Below, one piece after another: positions 35,052 through 44,200 of a DNA stretch of 44,634 nucleotides (the first letter of the stretch is position 1; each line of letters starts with the position of its first letter). The position numbers and the translations under genes are program-made. Origin of the DNA: Gammaproteobacteria bacterium (GTDB lineage: Bacteria > Pseudomonadota > Gammaproteobacteria > Arenicellales > Poriferihabitantaceae); the NCBI GenBank assembly GCA_026708585.1, contig JAPOUQ010000050.1:1-44634 (forward strand), given 5' to 3'. The notes under the pieces are model-generated. The model saw only the letters and a program-made list of their open reading frames with translations. It was not told the DNA's origin and did not search any database.

Positions 35052-36308
35052 ATGAACGATAAGTTAGAGACCTTTTCTTGCGATGCCGATACTGCATCAA
35101 TTACTGTAAGTGATGCTATGGCACGAATTATGCAGATAGTCGAACCAAAAAAAGAGTGTGAAACGATTGCTCTTATGTCTGCTTTGGGTCGAGTGCTTGC
35201 AGTCGATATCACCAGCCCTGCAGATGTTCCCAATCACACCAATTCAGCCATGGATGGTTACGCGTTTCGCGGAACCGATTTGCCGAACTCTGGGGAGAAA
35301 CAATTCCGGTTAGTTGGTACAGCATTGGCTGGTGCTCCATACCGTGGTTCTGTAAAATCCGGTGAATGTGTCCGAATTATGACCGGCGCAGTCATGCCTG
35401 ATGGCACCGATTCAGTGGTCATGCAAGAACGTGTACAAGCAAATTTCGATGAAATTGTGATAAGTACCGGAGAAAAGCACGGCAGTAATGTTCGATATGC
35501 CGGTGAGGATATTCGTATTGGTGATGTAGTGGTCCGCAAAGGAACGCGAATCGGAGCCTCTCAGTTAGGACTTTTGGCTTCACTTGGTTTAGTCGAAGTC
35601 CAAGTATTCCAAAAACCACGAATCGGCTATTTTTCAACTGGTGATGAACTTAAAGCAGTCGGCGTACCACTTCAAATTGGTGAAGTCTACGACTCAAACC
35701 GATATACCTTGCATGCAATGCTGAATAATCTTGGTGTTGATCCTTTTGATTTGGGCGTAGTTCGGGATGATCCCGATATGATTGAAAATGTCATTGAAAA
35801 AGCTGCCCATGAGGTGGATCTTCTCATTTCAACAGCTGGTGCATCGGTTGGCGATGCAGATTACATTCGCGACATACTGAACCGACTCGGACAAGTCGCT
35901 TTCTGGAAAGTCGCAGTCAAACCCGGGCGCCCACTTTCTTTTGGCAAACTGGACGATTCACTGTTTTTTGGCTTACCCGGCAATCCGGTCTCGGTGATGG
36001 TAACTTTTCAGATTTTTGTCAAACCTGCCATTTCAAAATTAACCGGAGAAGCGACATTTTTCGAACCAAAATTATGGATAAAAACCGTATCAGACTTGCG
36101 CAAAAGACCTGGCAGGATGGAATATCAACGGGGTATTCTGTCTATTGATTCATCGGGTGAAACAGTTGTTTCATCAACTGGAGAGCAAGGATCTGGAATA
36201 TTGAGCTCCATGAACCAAGCTAACTGTTTTATCATTCTTCCGGATGATTCAGTTGGGGCGAAGGCAGGTGATCGAGTCGAAGTTCAACCTTTTCCAAGCG
36301 GTCTCTGA
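35052..36308 (+). CDS. moeA: Molybdopterin molybdenumtransferase
   Basis: MoeA, 418 residues, inserts molybdate into adenylated molybdopterin. 'PNHTNSAMDGYAFR', 'RIMTGAVMPDGTDSVVMQE', 'YFSTGDEL', 'STAGASVGDADYIRDIL', 'KPGRPLSFGKL' and 'FGLPGNPVSVMV' follow in the usual order. The longer reading from 35004 runs into moaC, so the ATG at 35052 is preferred, with GAGGT about 10 bases upstream. 'STAGAS' replaces the common 'TSGGVS' in the active loop, a conservative change. It is co-transcribed with moaC. Confidence 0.95.
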   Translation: MNDKLETFSCDADTASITVSDAMARIMQIVEPKKECETIALMSALGRVLAVDITSPADVPNHTNSAMDGYAFRGTDLPNSGEKQFRLVGTALAGAPYRGSVKSGECVRIMTGAVMPDGTDSVVMQERVQANFDEIVISTGEKHGSNVRYAGEDIRIGDVVVRKGTRIGASQLGLLASLGLVEVQVFQKPRIGYFSTGDELKAVGVPLQIGEVYDSNRYTLHAMLNNLGVDPFDLGVVRDDPDMIENVIEKAAHEVDLLISTAGASVGDADYIRDILNRLGQVAFWKVAVKPGRPLSFGKLDDSLFFGLPGNPVSVMVTFQIFVKPAISKLTGEATFFEPKLWIKTVSDLRKRPGRMEYQRGILSIDSSGETVVSSTGEQGSGILSSMNQANCFIILPDDSVGAKAGDRVEVQPFPSGL

Positions 36309-36346
36309 TGGATGTAAACTGCACAAAGGATTAGCGGAATCCATGC

Positions 36347-36958
36347 ATGAGTAAACAGGATACTCATTGGGTGGCCAATCCGGATATTACTCGCTGGAAC
36401 ATCAAGTATGATCGAGGACAATCTGGGGTTCTTGACCCAAAGGGTGAACCCGAATTCATTCAACTTGCGGATCAACTCGATCATCAGGGCATGGCTCTTG
36501 ATGTTGCCGCTGGCCGGGGTCGGAACGCACTGTATCTTGCGAAACTTGGTTATCGCGTGATTGCCTGTGACGGAGCCGAGACCGCCCTCAAAGATTGCTC
36601 GAAGGCCGCACAAGAGCGTGGGCTAAATCTATCCTGTATGGTCTGTGATTTAGACACTTATCGATTCAGTAATGGCCTGTTCGACTTACTGGTTGTTGTT
36701 CGCTATCTCAATCGAAACCTGCTACCCATTCTGCCGGACTGGATTCGCCCGAATGGATGGTTGTTCTATAAAACCTTCAACACGCGATTCTTGAAGACCA
36801 ATCCAAGATTCAATCCCGACTATACGGTCAAGCCAGGAGAACTGGATGAGATATTTTCCAGACTTTCGATTCAGGCCTCTGATATTCAGACAACTGAATT
36901 GGTTTGCGATGAGAGAATGAGCTTTGTGTTGGCTCGTAAATTATCGGAGAATAACTGA
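36347..36958 (+). CDS. Class I SAM-dependent methyltransferase
   Basis: A 203-residue methyltransferase. The SAM-binding motif is 'ALDVAAGRGRNALYLAKLGYRVIACDGA' near residues 50-75, and a post-I acidic residue and 'CDLDTYRF' follow. The overall pattern resembles TehB-like and small-molecule methyltransferases. It lies 38 bases after moeA and may be in the same transcript, but molybdenum cofactor synthesis needs no methyltransferase, so the substrate is unknown. Confidence 0.8.
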   Translation: MSKQDTHWVANPDITRWNIKYDRGQSGVLDPKGEPEFIQLADQLDHQGMALDVAAGRGRNALYLAKLGYRVIACDGAETALKDCSKAAQERGLNLSCMVCDLDTYRFSNGLFDLLVVVRYLNRNLLPILPDWIRPNGWLFYKTFNTRFLKTNPRFNPDYTVKPGELDEIFSRLSIQASDIQTTELVCDERMSFVLARKLSENN

Positions 36959-37459
36959 ACGAAATTCTTTCGAGGGTTAATGTTTGGTCGGCTCCTTAAC
37001 CGTTCCTTGCGGACTTTTTCGCCCATAAGTATGTCGATGGAATTTGCGAATACTTGTACTGGAGCATATAACCAAAGTTAGGGGATTGGAAACTGAATCT
37101 AATTATGGATTCTGAAAATTGATAATTAATGTTTGACAGAAAACCAGAAATCCTGACATAACGCATTGATATCATGTGCCATGATCACGGATTCATGAAC
37201 TGAAGACTTGCAGCGCACGGCGATGCTCGGGCGATTCTACCCGAATTCCGAGGAAAATCTGGCGATTTGTGCAGGTCTGGCCGGTCTTTTCTCAGGCGGG
37301 TAGTTTGCAGTCAATCCATATATGTAACCCGTTCAATGAACATGTTTTATGCCTATCCATTCGTTTTCGAAGATGGATTCCGCACCTCAACGAGCGGATA
37401 AGCATTCTACGTCGAACTTGAGCCGAGATCAGACTATTCCGGACGAAAGCAGGAAAAGG
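36959..37459. other. Intergenic region before the GC-rich ATPase
   Basis: No gene is recognised in 501 bases. Base composition becomes more GC-rich from about 37190, suggesting that the boundary of the acquired ATPase segment lies in this gap. Confidence 0.35.
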
Positions 37460-38731
37460 TCAAGCCGGCTCGAGGGTCTGGGAATGGTTCTGCACCATTC
37501 CTCCCTGTTCAAGCAGGTAGGCTCGAAAAGAGGGAATTGGACAGGTATAGAGTTTCCTGGAATCCCGTTGTAGAGCCCCTCTGTGCAGGAGATGGATGAG
37601 AAATTCCTCTGCCGTCTTGATGTCGGTCGGCAGGCGGTCGGAGGGATGTTCTCCAATGTTCTTCTCGATCAGGTCGATCACATCGGGACGATTGATACCG
37701 ATGTCCAGGACCGACATGACATTGGCAGTCAGTCTGGCCGAAATCTCCATTTGTTCGGACTGCTGGCTGGCATAATAGGCTTCCCGACCAGCCCTCCCAT
37801 TATCGAAGACGGTTCTCCACTCCACTTGACCAAGGTTACCGGTCTTCAGTGCCTCACTGCCCAGTGCCTTTAGAACGATATGCAGATGACGGGGCCAGCC
37901 TTCGCAGGGTTCGGCCAGCCGACTGACTTCCTGCTCGAATCCGGCGATATCGATCCCAAAATGGGCACAGGACCTGGCCATGAACTCTCCGACCTCATGG
38001 TCCGGAAAGCAGCCGATATTGTGAACCTGCCCAACCGGAATGCGGGTCAGATCCATCCTACCAGCCGAGTATTCGGTATCGCTGAGCCCAGCCAGCACCA
38101 GTACAATCGGTAGACCACATCCGTCATGGAGACTCTGAAACAATTTTGCTATCGGGTGTTTCCGCTCATAATCAAACCGCTGCGCCTCGTCAATGGTAAG
38201 CACAATCGGTCGGTCGAATCCGCCGTTCTGTTCAACCCACGCTCCAAACAAGTTCCAGCGTGCCCTCGGCCTTGCCGTCTCTGCACTCGTTTCTACCCGG
38301 CCACCGACCCGGACCGGACCAAGACCAACTCCAGCCTCGCCGGCGATTGTCCGACTGTATCGGGACAGAAAATCCCCGGCAGCTGACGAATTGATCCTCC
38401 TGACCAGCGGCTCGAGGATGTCAACGGGTTCCTCAATCTCGCCAGACTTGAGCATCACGACCAACGGAACAGGGACACCCTCCCGCCGCAACCTCTCTGG
38501 GCTACGGGCGATCTCGTTCAGGATCGAGCTCTTGCCAGCCCCGGGGGCGCCTTGGACAATGCGCGTCGCCTTCTCCATCCCGTGTAGGCCCGAACCCGGA
38601 CCCTTCCACGCTTGCTCGGCCGCCAGCGCAATGTCCTCAAGCACTCCCACCCTTCCGACAAACACCGGCGGTGGGGCACCCTCCGTCTGCACGAGAAAGG
38701 ATTCCAGTTCCCTTCTCTGATCACCGTCCAT
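37460..38731 (-). CDS. Orphan P-loop ATPase (AAA_16-like), probably acquired
   Basis: ATPase of 423 residues from the ATG at 38731, supported by GAGGAGG 5 bases upstream; a longer frame starts at 38773. Walker A 'GAPGAGKSS' is at residues 61-69 and Walker B 'IVLTIDEAQ' has D181 and E182. 'PPVFVGRVGVLEDI' near residue 22 resembles the opening of AAA_16 domains. The C-terminal 150 residues are probably helical/winged-helix and are not recognised. Its codons are far richer in G+C than those of all neighbours, a sign of transfer. No partner gene is adjacent; a role in defence or plasmid-like DNA handling is possible but unsupported. Confidence 0.7.
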   Translation of the reverse strand: MDGDQRRELESFLVQTEGAPPPVFVGRVGVLEDIALAAEQAWKGPGSGLHGMEKATRIVQGAPGAGKSSILNEIARSPERLRREGVPVPLVVMLKSGEIEEPVDILEPLVRRINSSAAGDFLSRYSRTIAGEAGVGLGPVRVGGRVETSAETARPRARWNLFGAWVEQNGGFDRPIVLTIDEAQRFDYERKHPIAKLFQSLHDGCGLPIVLVLAGLSDTEYSAGRMDLTRIPVGQVHNIGCFPDHEVGEFMARSCAHFGIDIAGFEQEVSRLAEPCEGWPRHLHIVLKALGSEALKTGNLGQVEWRTVFDNGRAGREAYYASQQSEQMEISARLTANVMSVLDIGINRPDVIDLIEKNIGEHPSDRLPTDIKTAEEFLIHLLHRGALQRDSRKLYTCPIPSFRAYLLEQGGMVQNHSQTLEPA

Positions 38732-39521
38732 TAGCGCCTCCTCTGTTCCTGCGCCCTCTTGAATGTTGTGCAACGGTTCGCTCTACAGCTACGGCCCAGG
38801 CCGCAGTACGCCGCAAACGCAGAAGTTCAAGAACCGCAGGGTGAAACCTGCATCGTACCAGCTGCGCGAAACACTGTGGATTTCTGACCATGAGTAAACT
38901 ACCAAGTCATATTGCTATAAGCATTATATAACGACTACAAGAGGCTTTTACGCTGGGTATGAGTTTCCCACGCTAAACTTGAGACTTAGAGTTATCCATA
39001 TTTCCATAAAATTATTGAAAGTGCTGACTTTTTTACTAAAAGTTTAGTATCAAGCAGGTCATGAGTAGATATGACCGAAGAATGAAGCCTTCAATCCAGG
39101 TAGGAGAAGTGACCGTTTGACTGACCACCACGCATAAGTTCCCGTAGTGGGATCGACTGGCGTCCCGAGTAGCAGTATCTAACTTATATCTGGTAGTCCA
39201 TAATACCCGTTTTGCAATGTTGCTCAAGCCCCAGGCCCGTGTTCGCATCCGCTTGCGCCTCTACTCGCCTGGAATCAACAGATCGGCAATACTCCTGACG
39301 CTGACTGCATAAAAATATCAAAAAGACCAGATTGATCCAAAAATTGGTGTCATAATCCCCTTGATGTCAGACTTTTGGAAGGCCATAGTAAGCAATTATC
39401 ACCAATTTTCCCACTAACAAATCTAGCGTGGGAAAGGTCTAAAGAACGTACCCAAATTGTCTCTTGTTATACTGGTTTGAATAATAACTCGAACAACGCT
39501 TTATTGTTTTGATATCAAGAA
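38732..39521. other. Gene-free region between the ATPase and rarA
   Basis: This 790-base stretch has no recognised gene. It holds the 16-base palindrome TACTAAAAGTTTAGTA (39034-39049), a long-range inverted repeat pair, and a local hairpin TTTCCCAC/GTGGGAAA (39407-39435). A 70-codon minus-strand frame at 39036-39248 shows no known motif. Confidence 0.4.
38964..39435. repeat. 12-bp inverted repeat pair spanning 472 bases
   Basis: TTTCCCACGCTA at 38964-38975 and its exact complement TAGCGTGGGAAA at 39424-39435 face each other. The next six bases inward match at 4 of 6 positions. No clear target duplication flanks them. They could be ends of a decayed insertion, but chance or a regulatory origin is possible. 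Confidence 0.35.
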
Positions 39522-40859
39522 TCAAGAATTCTTCGATCCAGACTCCAAGTCCAGTTTCTTGAGAACTTCAAGTTTTTCCCGAATACGGATTTCAAGTCCC
39601 CGATCAACCGGCTTATAGAATATTTCCCGTTCCATTTCTTCTGGGAAATAGTTTTCACCGGCCGCATATCCGCCAGGTTCATCGTGTGCATATCGATATC
39701 CTTTTCCATAGTCTAGTGATTGCATTAATTTGGTAGGGGCATTCCTCAGATGATTTGGTACTTCCATGGAGGCGGTTTCAGCAGCCAATTTAGTTGCCTG
39801 GTTGAAAGCGGCATAAACTGCATTACTCTTTGCAGCTACAGCGAGATAGACAACCGCCTGAGCAATGGCCAGAGGACCCTCTGGATCACCTAGTCGGGTT
39901 TGTACATCCCAAGCATCCAATGCTAGCCGAAGTGCTCTCGGATCAGCATTGCCAATATCTTCCGAAGCCATTCTAACTACCCGTCTAGCGATATAGATTG
40001 CATCACAACCAGCATTCAGCATCCGGCAAAGCCAATATAAGGCAGCGTCTGGATCAGAACCACGGACAGACTTGTGAAGAGCAGATATCTGATCGTAGAA
40101 ATAATCTCCCCGTTTGTCGAACCGACCAGTTAATCCTCCCTCCATAATTTCGTCAATTAGATTCTGTGTGATATTCGCATCCTCGGCCAGATCGGAAGCA
40201 ATTTCTAGAATATTGAGAGCGGAACGGGCATCACCATCGGCAACAATCGCAAGGGACAAAATGACTTGATCGGAAATCTTGAGATTTCGTTGCCCAAGAC
40301 CTTGAACATGATCATATGACGCTCGATAAATGAGTCGGGTAATATCATCTTTGGTCAATGGTTTGAGAACATACACCCGTAGCCGTGAGAGTAGTGCGTT
40401 GTTCAATTCAAAAGACGGGTTTTCGGTCGTTGCGCCGATGAAGATAATCGTTCCATCTTCGATATGCGGTAAAAAAGCATCTTGTTGAGATTTATTAAAG
40501 CGATGGACTTCATCAACAAACAGGACCGTCTTGGTTTGTCCTTCCTCCTTGAGATTGCGGGCCGTTGTGACGATTTCCCGAATTTCCTTGACACCACTTA
40601 AAACTGCAGAAGTTGCAACAAATTCGGCATTTGCATAATTTGCAATAATCCTGGCAAGAGTAGTTTTGCCGGTACCTGGCGGTCCCCAAAAAACTAGCGA
40701 ATGAATCGCTCCGCTCTGAATGGATTGATAGAGCGGTTTGTTAGGCGCCAGAATGTGTTGTTGTCCACATACATCATCAATTGATGTCGGACGCATTCGC
40801 TCTGCCAATGGACGATATGCGCTCTGAATCGGATCAGACTTTTCGAAGGGCTCAGTCAC
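39522..40859 (-). CDS. rarA: Replication-associated recombination protein A
   Basis: RarA/MgsA AAA ATPase of 445 residues acting at stalled replication forks. 'RPLAERMRPTSIDDVCGQQHILAP' opens the family domain. Walker A 'GPPGTGKTT' is at residues 59-67, Walker B 'VLFVDEVHRFNK' has D116 and E117, and sensor 'IIFIGATTENPSFELNNALLSR' follows. The C-terminal tetramerisation region with 'HLRNAPTKLM' and 'YKYAHD'-like sequence is present. The start is GTG at 40859 with no strong ribosome binding site; a start at Met22 would remove conserved residues. Confidence 0.95.
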   Translation of the reverse strand: MTEPFEKSDPIQSAYRPLAERMRPTSIDDVCGQQHILAPNKPLYQSIQSGAIHSLVFWGPPGTGKTTLARIIANYANAEFVATSAVLSGVKEIREIVTTARNLKEEGQTKTVLFVDEVHRFNKSQQDAFLPHIEDGTIIFIGATTENPSFELNNALLSRLRVYVLKPLTKDDITRLIYRASYDHVQGLGQRNLKISDQVILSLAIVADGDARSALNILEIASDLAEDANITQNLIDEIMEGGLTGRFDKRGDYFYDQISALHKSVRGSDPDAALYWLCRMLNAGCDAIYIARRVVRMASEDIGNADPRALRLALDAWDVQTRLGDPEGPLAIAQAVVYLAVAAKSNAVYAAFNQATKLAAETASMEVPNHLRNAPTKLMQSLDYGKGYRYAHDEPGGYAAGENYFPEEMEREIFYKPVDRGLEIRIREKLEVLKKLDLESGSKNS

Positions 40860-41017
40860 ACGAAGATGAGAAATTATGGTAATTGGACAAGATTACGGAT
40901 GGGGACATATTCAGAGAAATTTCAAGCACTGCCTCCGTAAATTTTTACATCAGTCAAATTCTTTTCATTTTCACTATTTTGGCAAAGTCTTGAGCGAAGT
41001 TCCATGAATCCGCAGAA

Positions 41018-41365
41018 AAGGGAGTTGGCCGATAAGCCGGGTTCTGTCTTGGGCAGCCATTCATCTCGAATACCTGTCACCAGATATCTCAAGCAACCTA
41101 CCCGGATCCAATGCGGGCCACATTTTCAGGATCCCTATTTGGTCTTGCTCCAGGTGGGGTTTACCCTGCCACTTCTGTTACCAAAAGCACGGTGTGCTCT
41201 TACCACACCATTTCACCCTTACCTCCGATAAATTCGAAGGCGGTATATTTTCTGTTGCACTAGCCGTCAGCTTACACCGCCCAGGCGTTACCTGGCACCC
41301 TGCCCTATGGAGCCCGGACTTTCCTCAATATCGTAATGGATACTGCGACTGCCTGGCCGACTCCC
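41018..41365 (-). ncRNA. rnpB: RNase P RNA, bacterial type A
   Basis: The minus strand carries the catalytic RNA that trims tRNA 5' ends. The 5' half holds the universally conserved GAGGAAAGTCCGGGCTCC (complement of 41309-41326) and 'CAGGGTGCCAGGTAACGCC'. The 3' half ends with 'CAGAACCCGGCTTATCGGCC'. GGGAGTCGGCC at the 5' end pairs with GGCCAACTCCC at the 3' end to form P1, which sets the boundaries to within a few bases. The P3 region (41327-41344) is only 18 nucleotides and folds as a simple hairpin. It lies between rsmI and rarA, both on the same strand. Confidence 0.96.
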
Positions 41366-41461
41366 AGACTGAATGCTACCATTGTTATACAAAGTAAAAC
41401 AGTACTTTTCCGCATCACCATCGGGAAAATGTGATTGCAACTCTACCGACTATCAGGATTT

Positions 41462-42298
41462 CTATCGCTTTTGTTCGATCATCCAGCTATACAGTCGCTT
41501 TCGATTCACTGAAAATGTTTCAGCAGCAATACGACAGGCCTCACTTCGAGGAAGCATACGGCATAAACGATCAATGAGATCACAGGCTCTTTTCCATTCA
41601 AAATCTTCATTCTGATTACCTCCTACTACCAGAACGAACTCCCCTTTACGCATGTTTTCGTCTGCTTTGATATACCGTAGAGCTTCATCAATATTCCCGT
41701 AAAAAAAAGTCTCATAGAGCTTAGTCATTTCTCTGCCTACCATGATGGGTCGATCGGAATCGAATGCATCAAGCATGTCCATTAAACACCCTTCGATGCG
41801 ATGACTCGACTCATAAAAGACCAGCGTACGGGATTCATGCACTAGGCTACGAAGAGCATTCTGACGACGCTTTGCCTGAGCAGGTAAAAACCCCTCAAAG
41901 CAAAAACGGTGGCATGGTATGCCCGACACACTCAAGGCTGCAATTGCTGCATTCGACCCAGGAATCGGGGATACTTCCAGTCCAAGTTGACGAGCTTCCC
42001 GAACCAATGAGAACCCTGGATCACTAATTAACGGAGTCCCAGCATCACTGACCAGCGCAATATTTTGTCCTTCACGTAATCGATCCAACACCCAAGCAAG
42101 TAACTTCTTCTCGTTATGCTCATGGAATGATCGGGTTTTGGTTATTATCCCGTACGCCTGAAGTAATTTGCTAGTATGTCGAGTATCCTCACACAGCAAC
42201 AAATCAGCTTCAGCTAGAATTTTTCGAGCCCGATCGCTAATATCGGACAAATTGCCTATTGGGGTGGCAACTACATACAGTACGCCGGAGTTATGCAT
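41462..42298 (-). CDS. rsmI: 16S rRNA (cytidine-1402-2'-O)-methyltransferase
   Basis: RsmI, 278 residues, methylates the 2'-O of C1402 in 16S rRNA with SAM. 'VATPIGNLSDISDRARKIL', 'CEDTRHTSKLL', 'LVSDAGTPLISDPGFSLV' and 'PIPGSNAAIAALSVSGI' are the tetrapyrrole-methylase-fold motifs of this family. The C-terminal RsmI helical domain is present. It follows the outer-membrane barrel gene by 35 bases and precedes rnpB, an arrangement common in gammaproteobacteria. Confidence 0.95.
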   Translation of the reverse strand: MHNSGVLYVVATPIGNLSDISDRARKILAEADLLLCEDTRHTSKLLQAYGIITKTRSFHEHNEKKLLAWVLDRLREGQNIALVSDAGTPLISDPGFSLVREARQLGLEVSPIPGSNAAIAALSVSGIPCHRFCFEGFLPAQAKRRQNALRSLVHESRTLVFYESSHRIEGCLMDMLDAFDSDRPIMVGREMTKLYETFFYGNIDEALRYIKADENMRKGEFVLVVGGNQNEDFEWKRACDLIDRLCRMLPRSEACRIAAETFSVNRKRLYSWMIEQKR

Positions 42299-42333
42299 GG
42301 TGTACCGAGATGAAGTTCAGACAAAGTCGGTAG

Positions 42334-43569
42334 CTAGAAATGATATTCGAGCACTAGGCCCAGATAGTCATCCTGTCCGACTGGATTCAAATATGGATCT
42401 TCTTCAGCATTCCAGAAAATCTGGGCATTCGCTCGAAAAGACCAATTATCGGATATCCGACGTTCAATACGTGCATCAAATACTCGTGAATTGTTATCGA
42501 GATCATAAGTAATTCCTATGACCGCTTCGGTACTCTGGATATCATTGAAAGACACTCGGGTTGCGAGAAACAAATCGTTCTGGAAAGAAGTGGTTGACCT
42601 CTCGTCCCTGTCATCAGAAATCCACTCAGCAATCAACCCAACATCCTTGTCAGAGCCAAAGACTGCAAAGAACGTGTACTCACCACCGACCAATCGGGCC
42701 GAGTAATCTTCTTCTGACAGATATGGAAGTGTGTTTTTTAATCCTGACCGATGAATTGCTTCCAATTTTAAAATCCAAGGACCAGAAGTAAATTGAGCCT
42801 CAAGGCCGTATTGTCGGATTAATTCATAATGAGGTAGCAGAACCCCAGGATATGAATCATCAATCAGTAGCGTCGGATCTCTGCTTGTACCCCGAAATAC
42901 ACTGAAACCAAGGTCAAGTGGCCCAACATAACCAAGGAATCGTGCCGCTAGATCAAGATGATCCTCTTCATGGCTATCCTCATAACTGACCAATTCATTC
43001 TGCACGATTAAACCACGAAAACGGCCACTCTGACCAGGATAAGTCCGTTTCCGGTGATAAGGCAAGCCAATCAACTCCAAGGTACCCCAATCCCCAGTCA
43101 GTGCAAGCCTCGCCATGGGTTGACCCAAACGTGATTTCTGGTCTGGATCATGAACCAAATCTGTCTGGTTAACGATATTTACTAGATTATGTAACTCAGC
43201 GACCCCCCAGAATACCTTATCAACACCAAGTCGTAATTCCCACTCGTTATCCCTTATATCGCCATAGGCTAAAAAATAAGCCTCCTTTAAATCGACTAGA
43301 CTGCGCTCTGAGTCAGTAACATCATATCGAAAGTAGGGAGTCAGTGTAAAACTACGGTCCTGATCATCAATGAAGAGAAACGTTGTCTCAGAGGTCAGGC
43401 TCAATAAGTGAGAACGCTGACGGGGATCATTGGTTTTCTCAGCATACCAGCGATAATCCAAACCTAAACTGCCAAAACTGGAAAAATCGATACCGGCAGC
43501 ATTAGCAGACGAACCCATCACAAAGAATAATAATAATGAACCGGATAATTTTCCAAAATCGATTTTCAT
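42334..43569 (-). CDS. Outer-membrane beta-barrel protein, function unknown
   Basis: A 411-residue protein with a signal peptide (residues 1-24, cleavage after 'SANA') and alternating polar/aromatic strands throughout, such as 'FTLTPYFRYDV', 'EWELRLGVDKVFWG' and 'NWSFRANAQIFW'. It ends '..YHF', the terminal Phe required for barrel insertion. It resembles uncharacterised porin-like proteins rather than a named porin. It may be co-transcribed with rsmI, 35 bases downstream, though the functions are unrelated. The substrate is unknown. Confidence 0.8.
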   Translation of the reverse strand: MKIDFGKLSGSLLLFFVMGSSANAAGIDFSSFGSLGLDYRWYAEKTNDPRQRSHLLSLTSETTFLFIDDQDRSFTLTPYFRYDVTDSERSLVDLKEAYFLAYGDIRDNEWELRLGVDKVFWGVAELHNLVNIVNQTDLVHDPDQKSRLGQPMARLALTGDWGTLELIGLPYHRKRTYPGQSGRFRGLIVQNELVSYEDSHEEDHLDLAARFLGYVGPLDLGFSVFRGTSRDPTLLIDDSYPGVLLPHYELIRQYGLEAQFTSGPWILKLEAIHRSGLKNTLPYLSEEDYSARLVGGEYTFFAVFGSDKDVGLIAEWISDDRDERSTTSFQNDLFLATRVSFNDIQSTEAVIGITYDLDNNSRVFDARIERRISDNWSFRANAQIFWNAEEDPYLNPVGQDDYLGLVLEYHF

Positions 43570-44179
43570 AGACTAGTTGAGAAAATAATGCTGAATTTAA
43601 CTGAGTTATCCTAATCTGATCACAATGGATACGAACGATGGACAGTCTAACCAAATGAATTATGACACATATTCAGAGTTCTTCAACCACGCCCAAATTA
43701 TTCAAACGAATGCAAAGATATCAATCCAATAATTTCAATCTACCAGATCTCTGATGACTACCATACTGCCTTGTGGAAGTTGTTCACAGAAGTTTTTTCG
43801 GTACCCCCAGACCTATAATCAGAACACTTATGGCCAAGATGTTGCGAATGTCATATAGCAACAAATAAAACCAATACTGCTATCAATCTCTCCTCCTGCC
43901 AAGACTTGATGAATCTGCGTAACTTTTTCACTCTCTCCATAAAGTTCTTTAAGTCCTCGAATTTGACACGGTACGCTTTCTGTCCGTTGGCCTTGCACCA
44001 TTCGAAACTTATCGGTTATTCATCTTTCCATTATTTCGCGTTTTGTCCAACATTCCGCAGCCATCATCTCGAAAAATTGGTTGAAAATGTGTCGTGGTCT
44101 CGCCGAATCATCCGCATTGACTGATATCCCATATTTGTGAACTTATGGAAGTCCAGTCAGCCGTTTTCATTCGATTTGA
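43570..44179. other. Gene debris upstream of the recombinase fragment
   Basis: No intact gene is recognised. On the minus strand two short frames look coding-like but are broken by stops and a frame change: one includes 'ARPRHIFNQFFEMMAAECWTK' read near 44000-44110, the other 'KAYRVKFEDLKNFMERVKK' read near 43900-44000. They may be remains of one decayed gene, possibly a transposase. This is low-confidence reading. Confidence 0.3.
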
Positions 44180-44200
44180 GGCTATGACAATGCGGTATCC

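Noticed and set aside
37349..37573. 74-codon plus-strand frame overlapping the ATPase end
   Set aside because: It is largely antisense to the ATPase gene and low in complexity, typical of a shadow frame in GC-rich DNA.
39036..39248. 70-codon minus-strand frame
   Set aside because: No recognisable motif and no ribosome binding site; it lies in a region with repeats and no conserved reading frame evidence.
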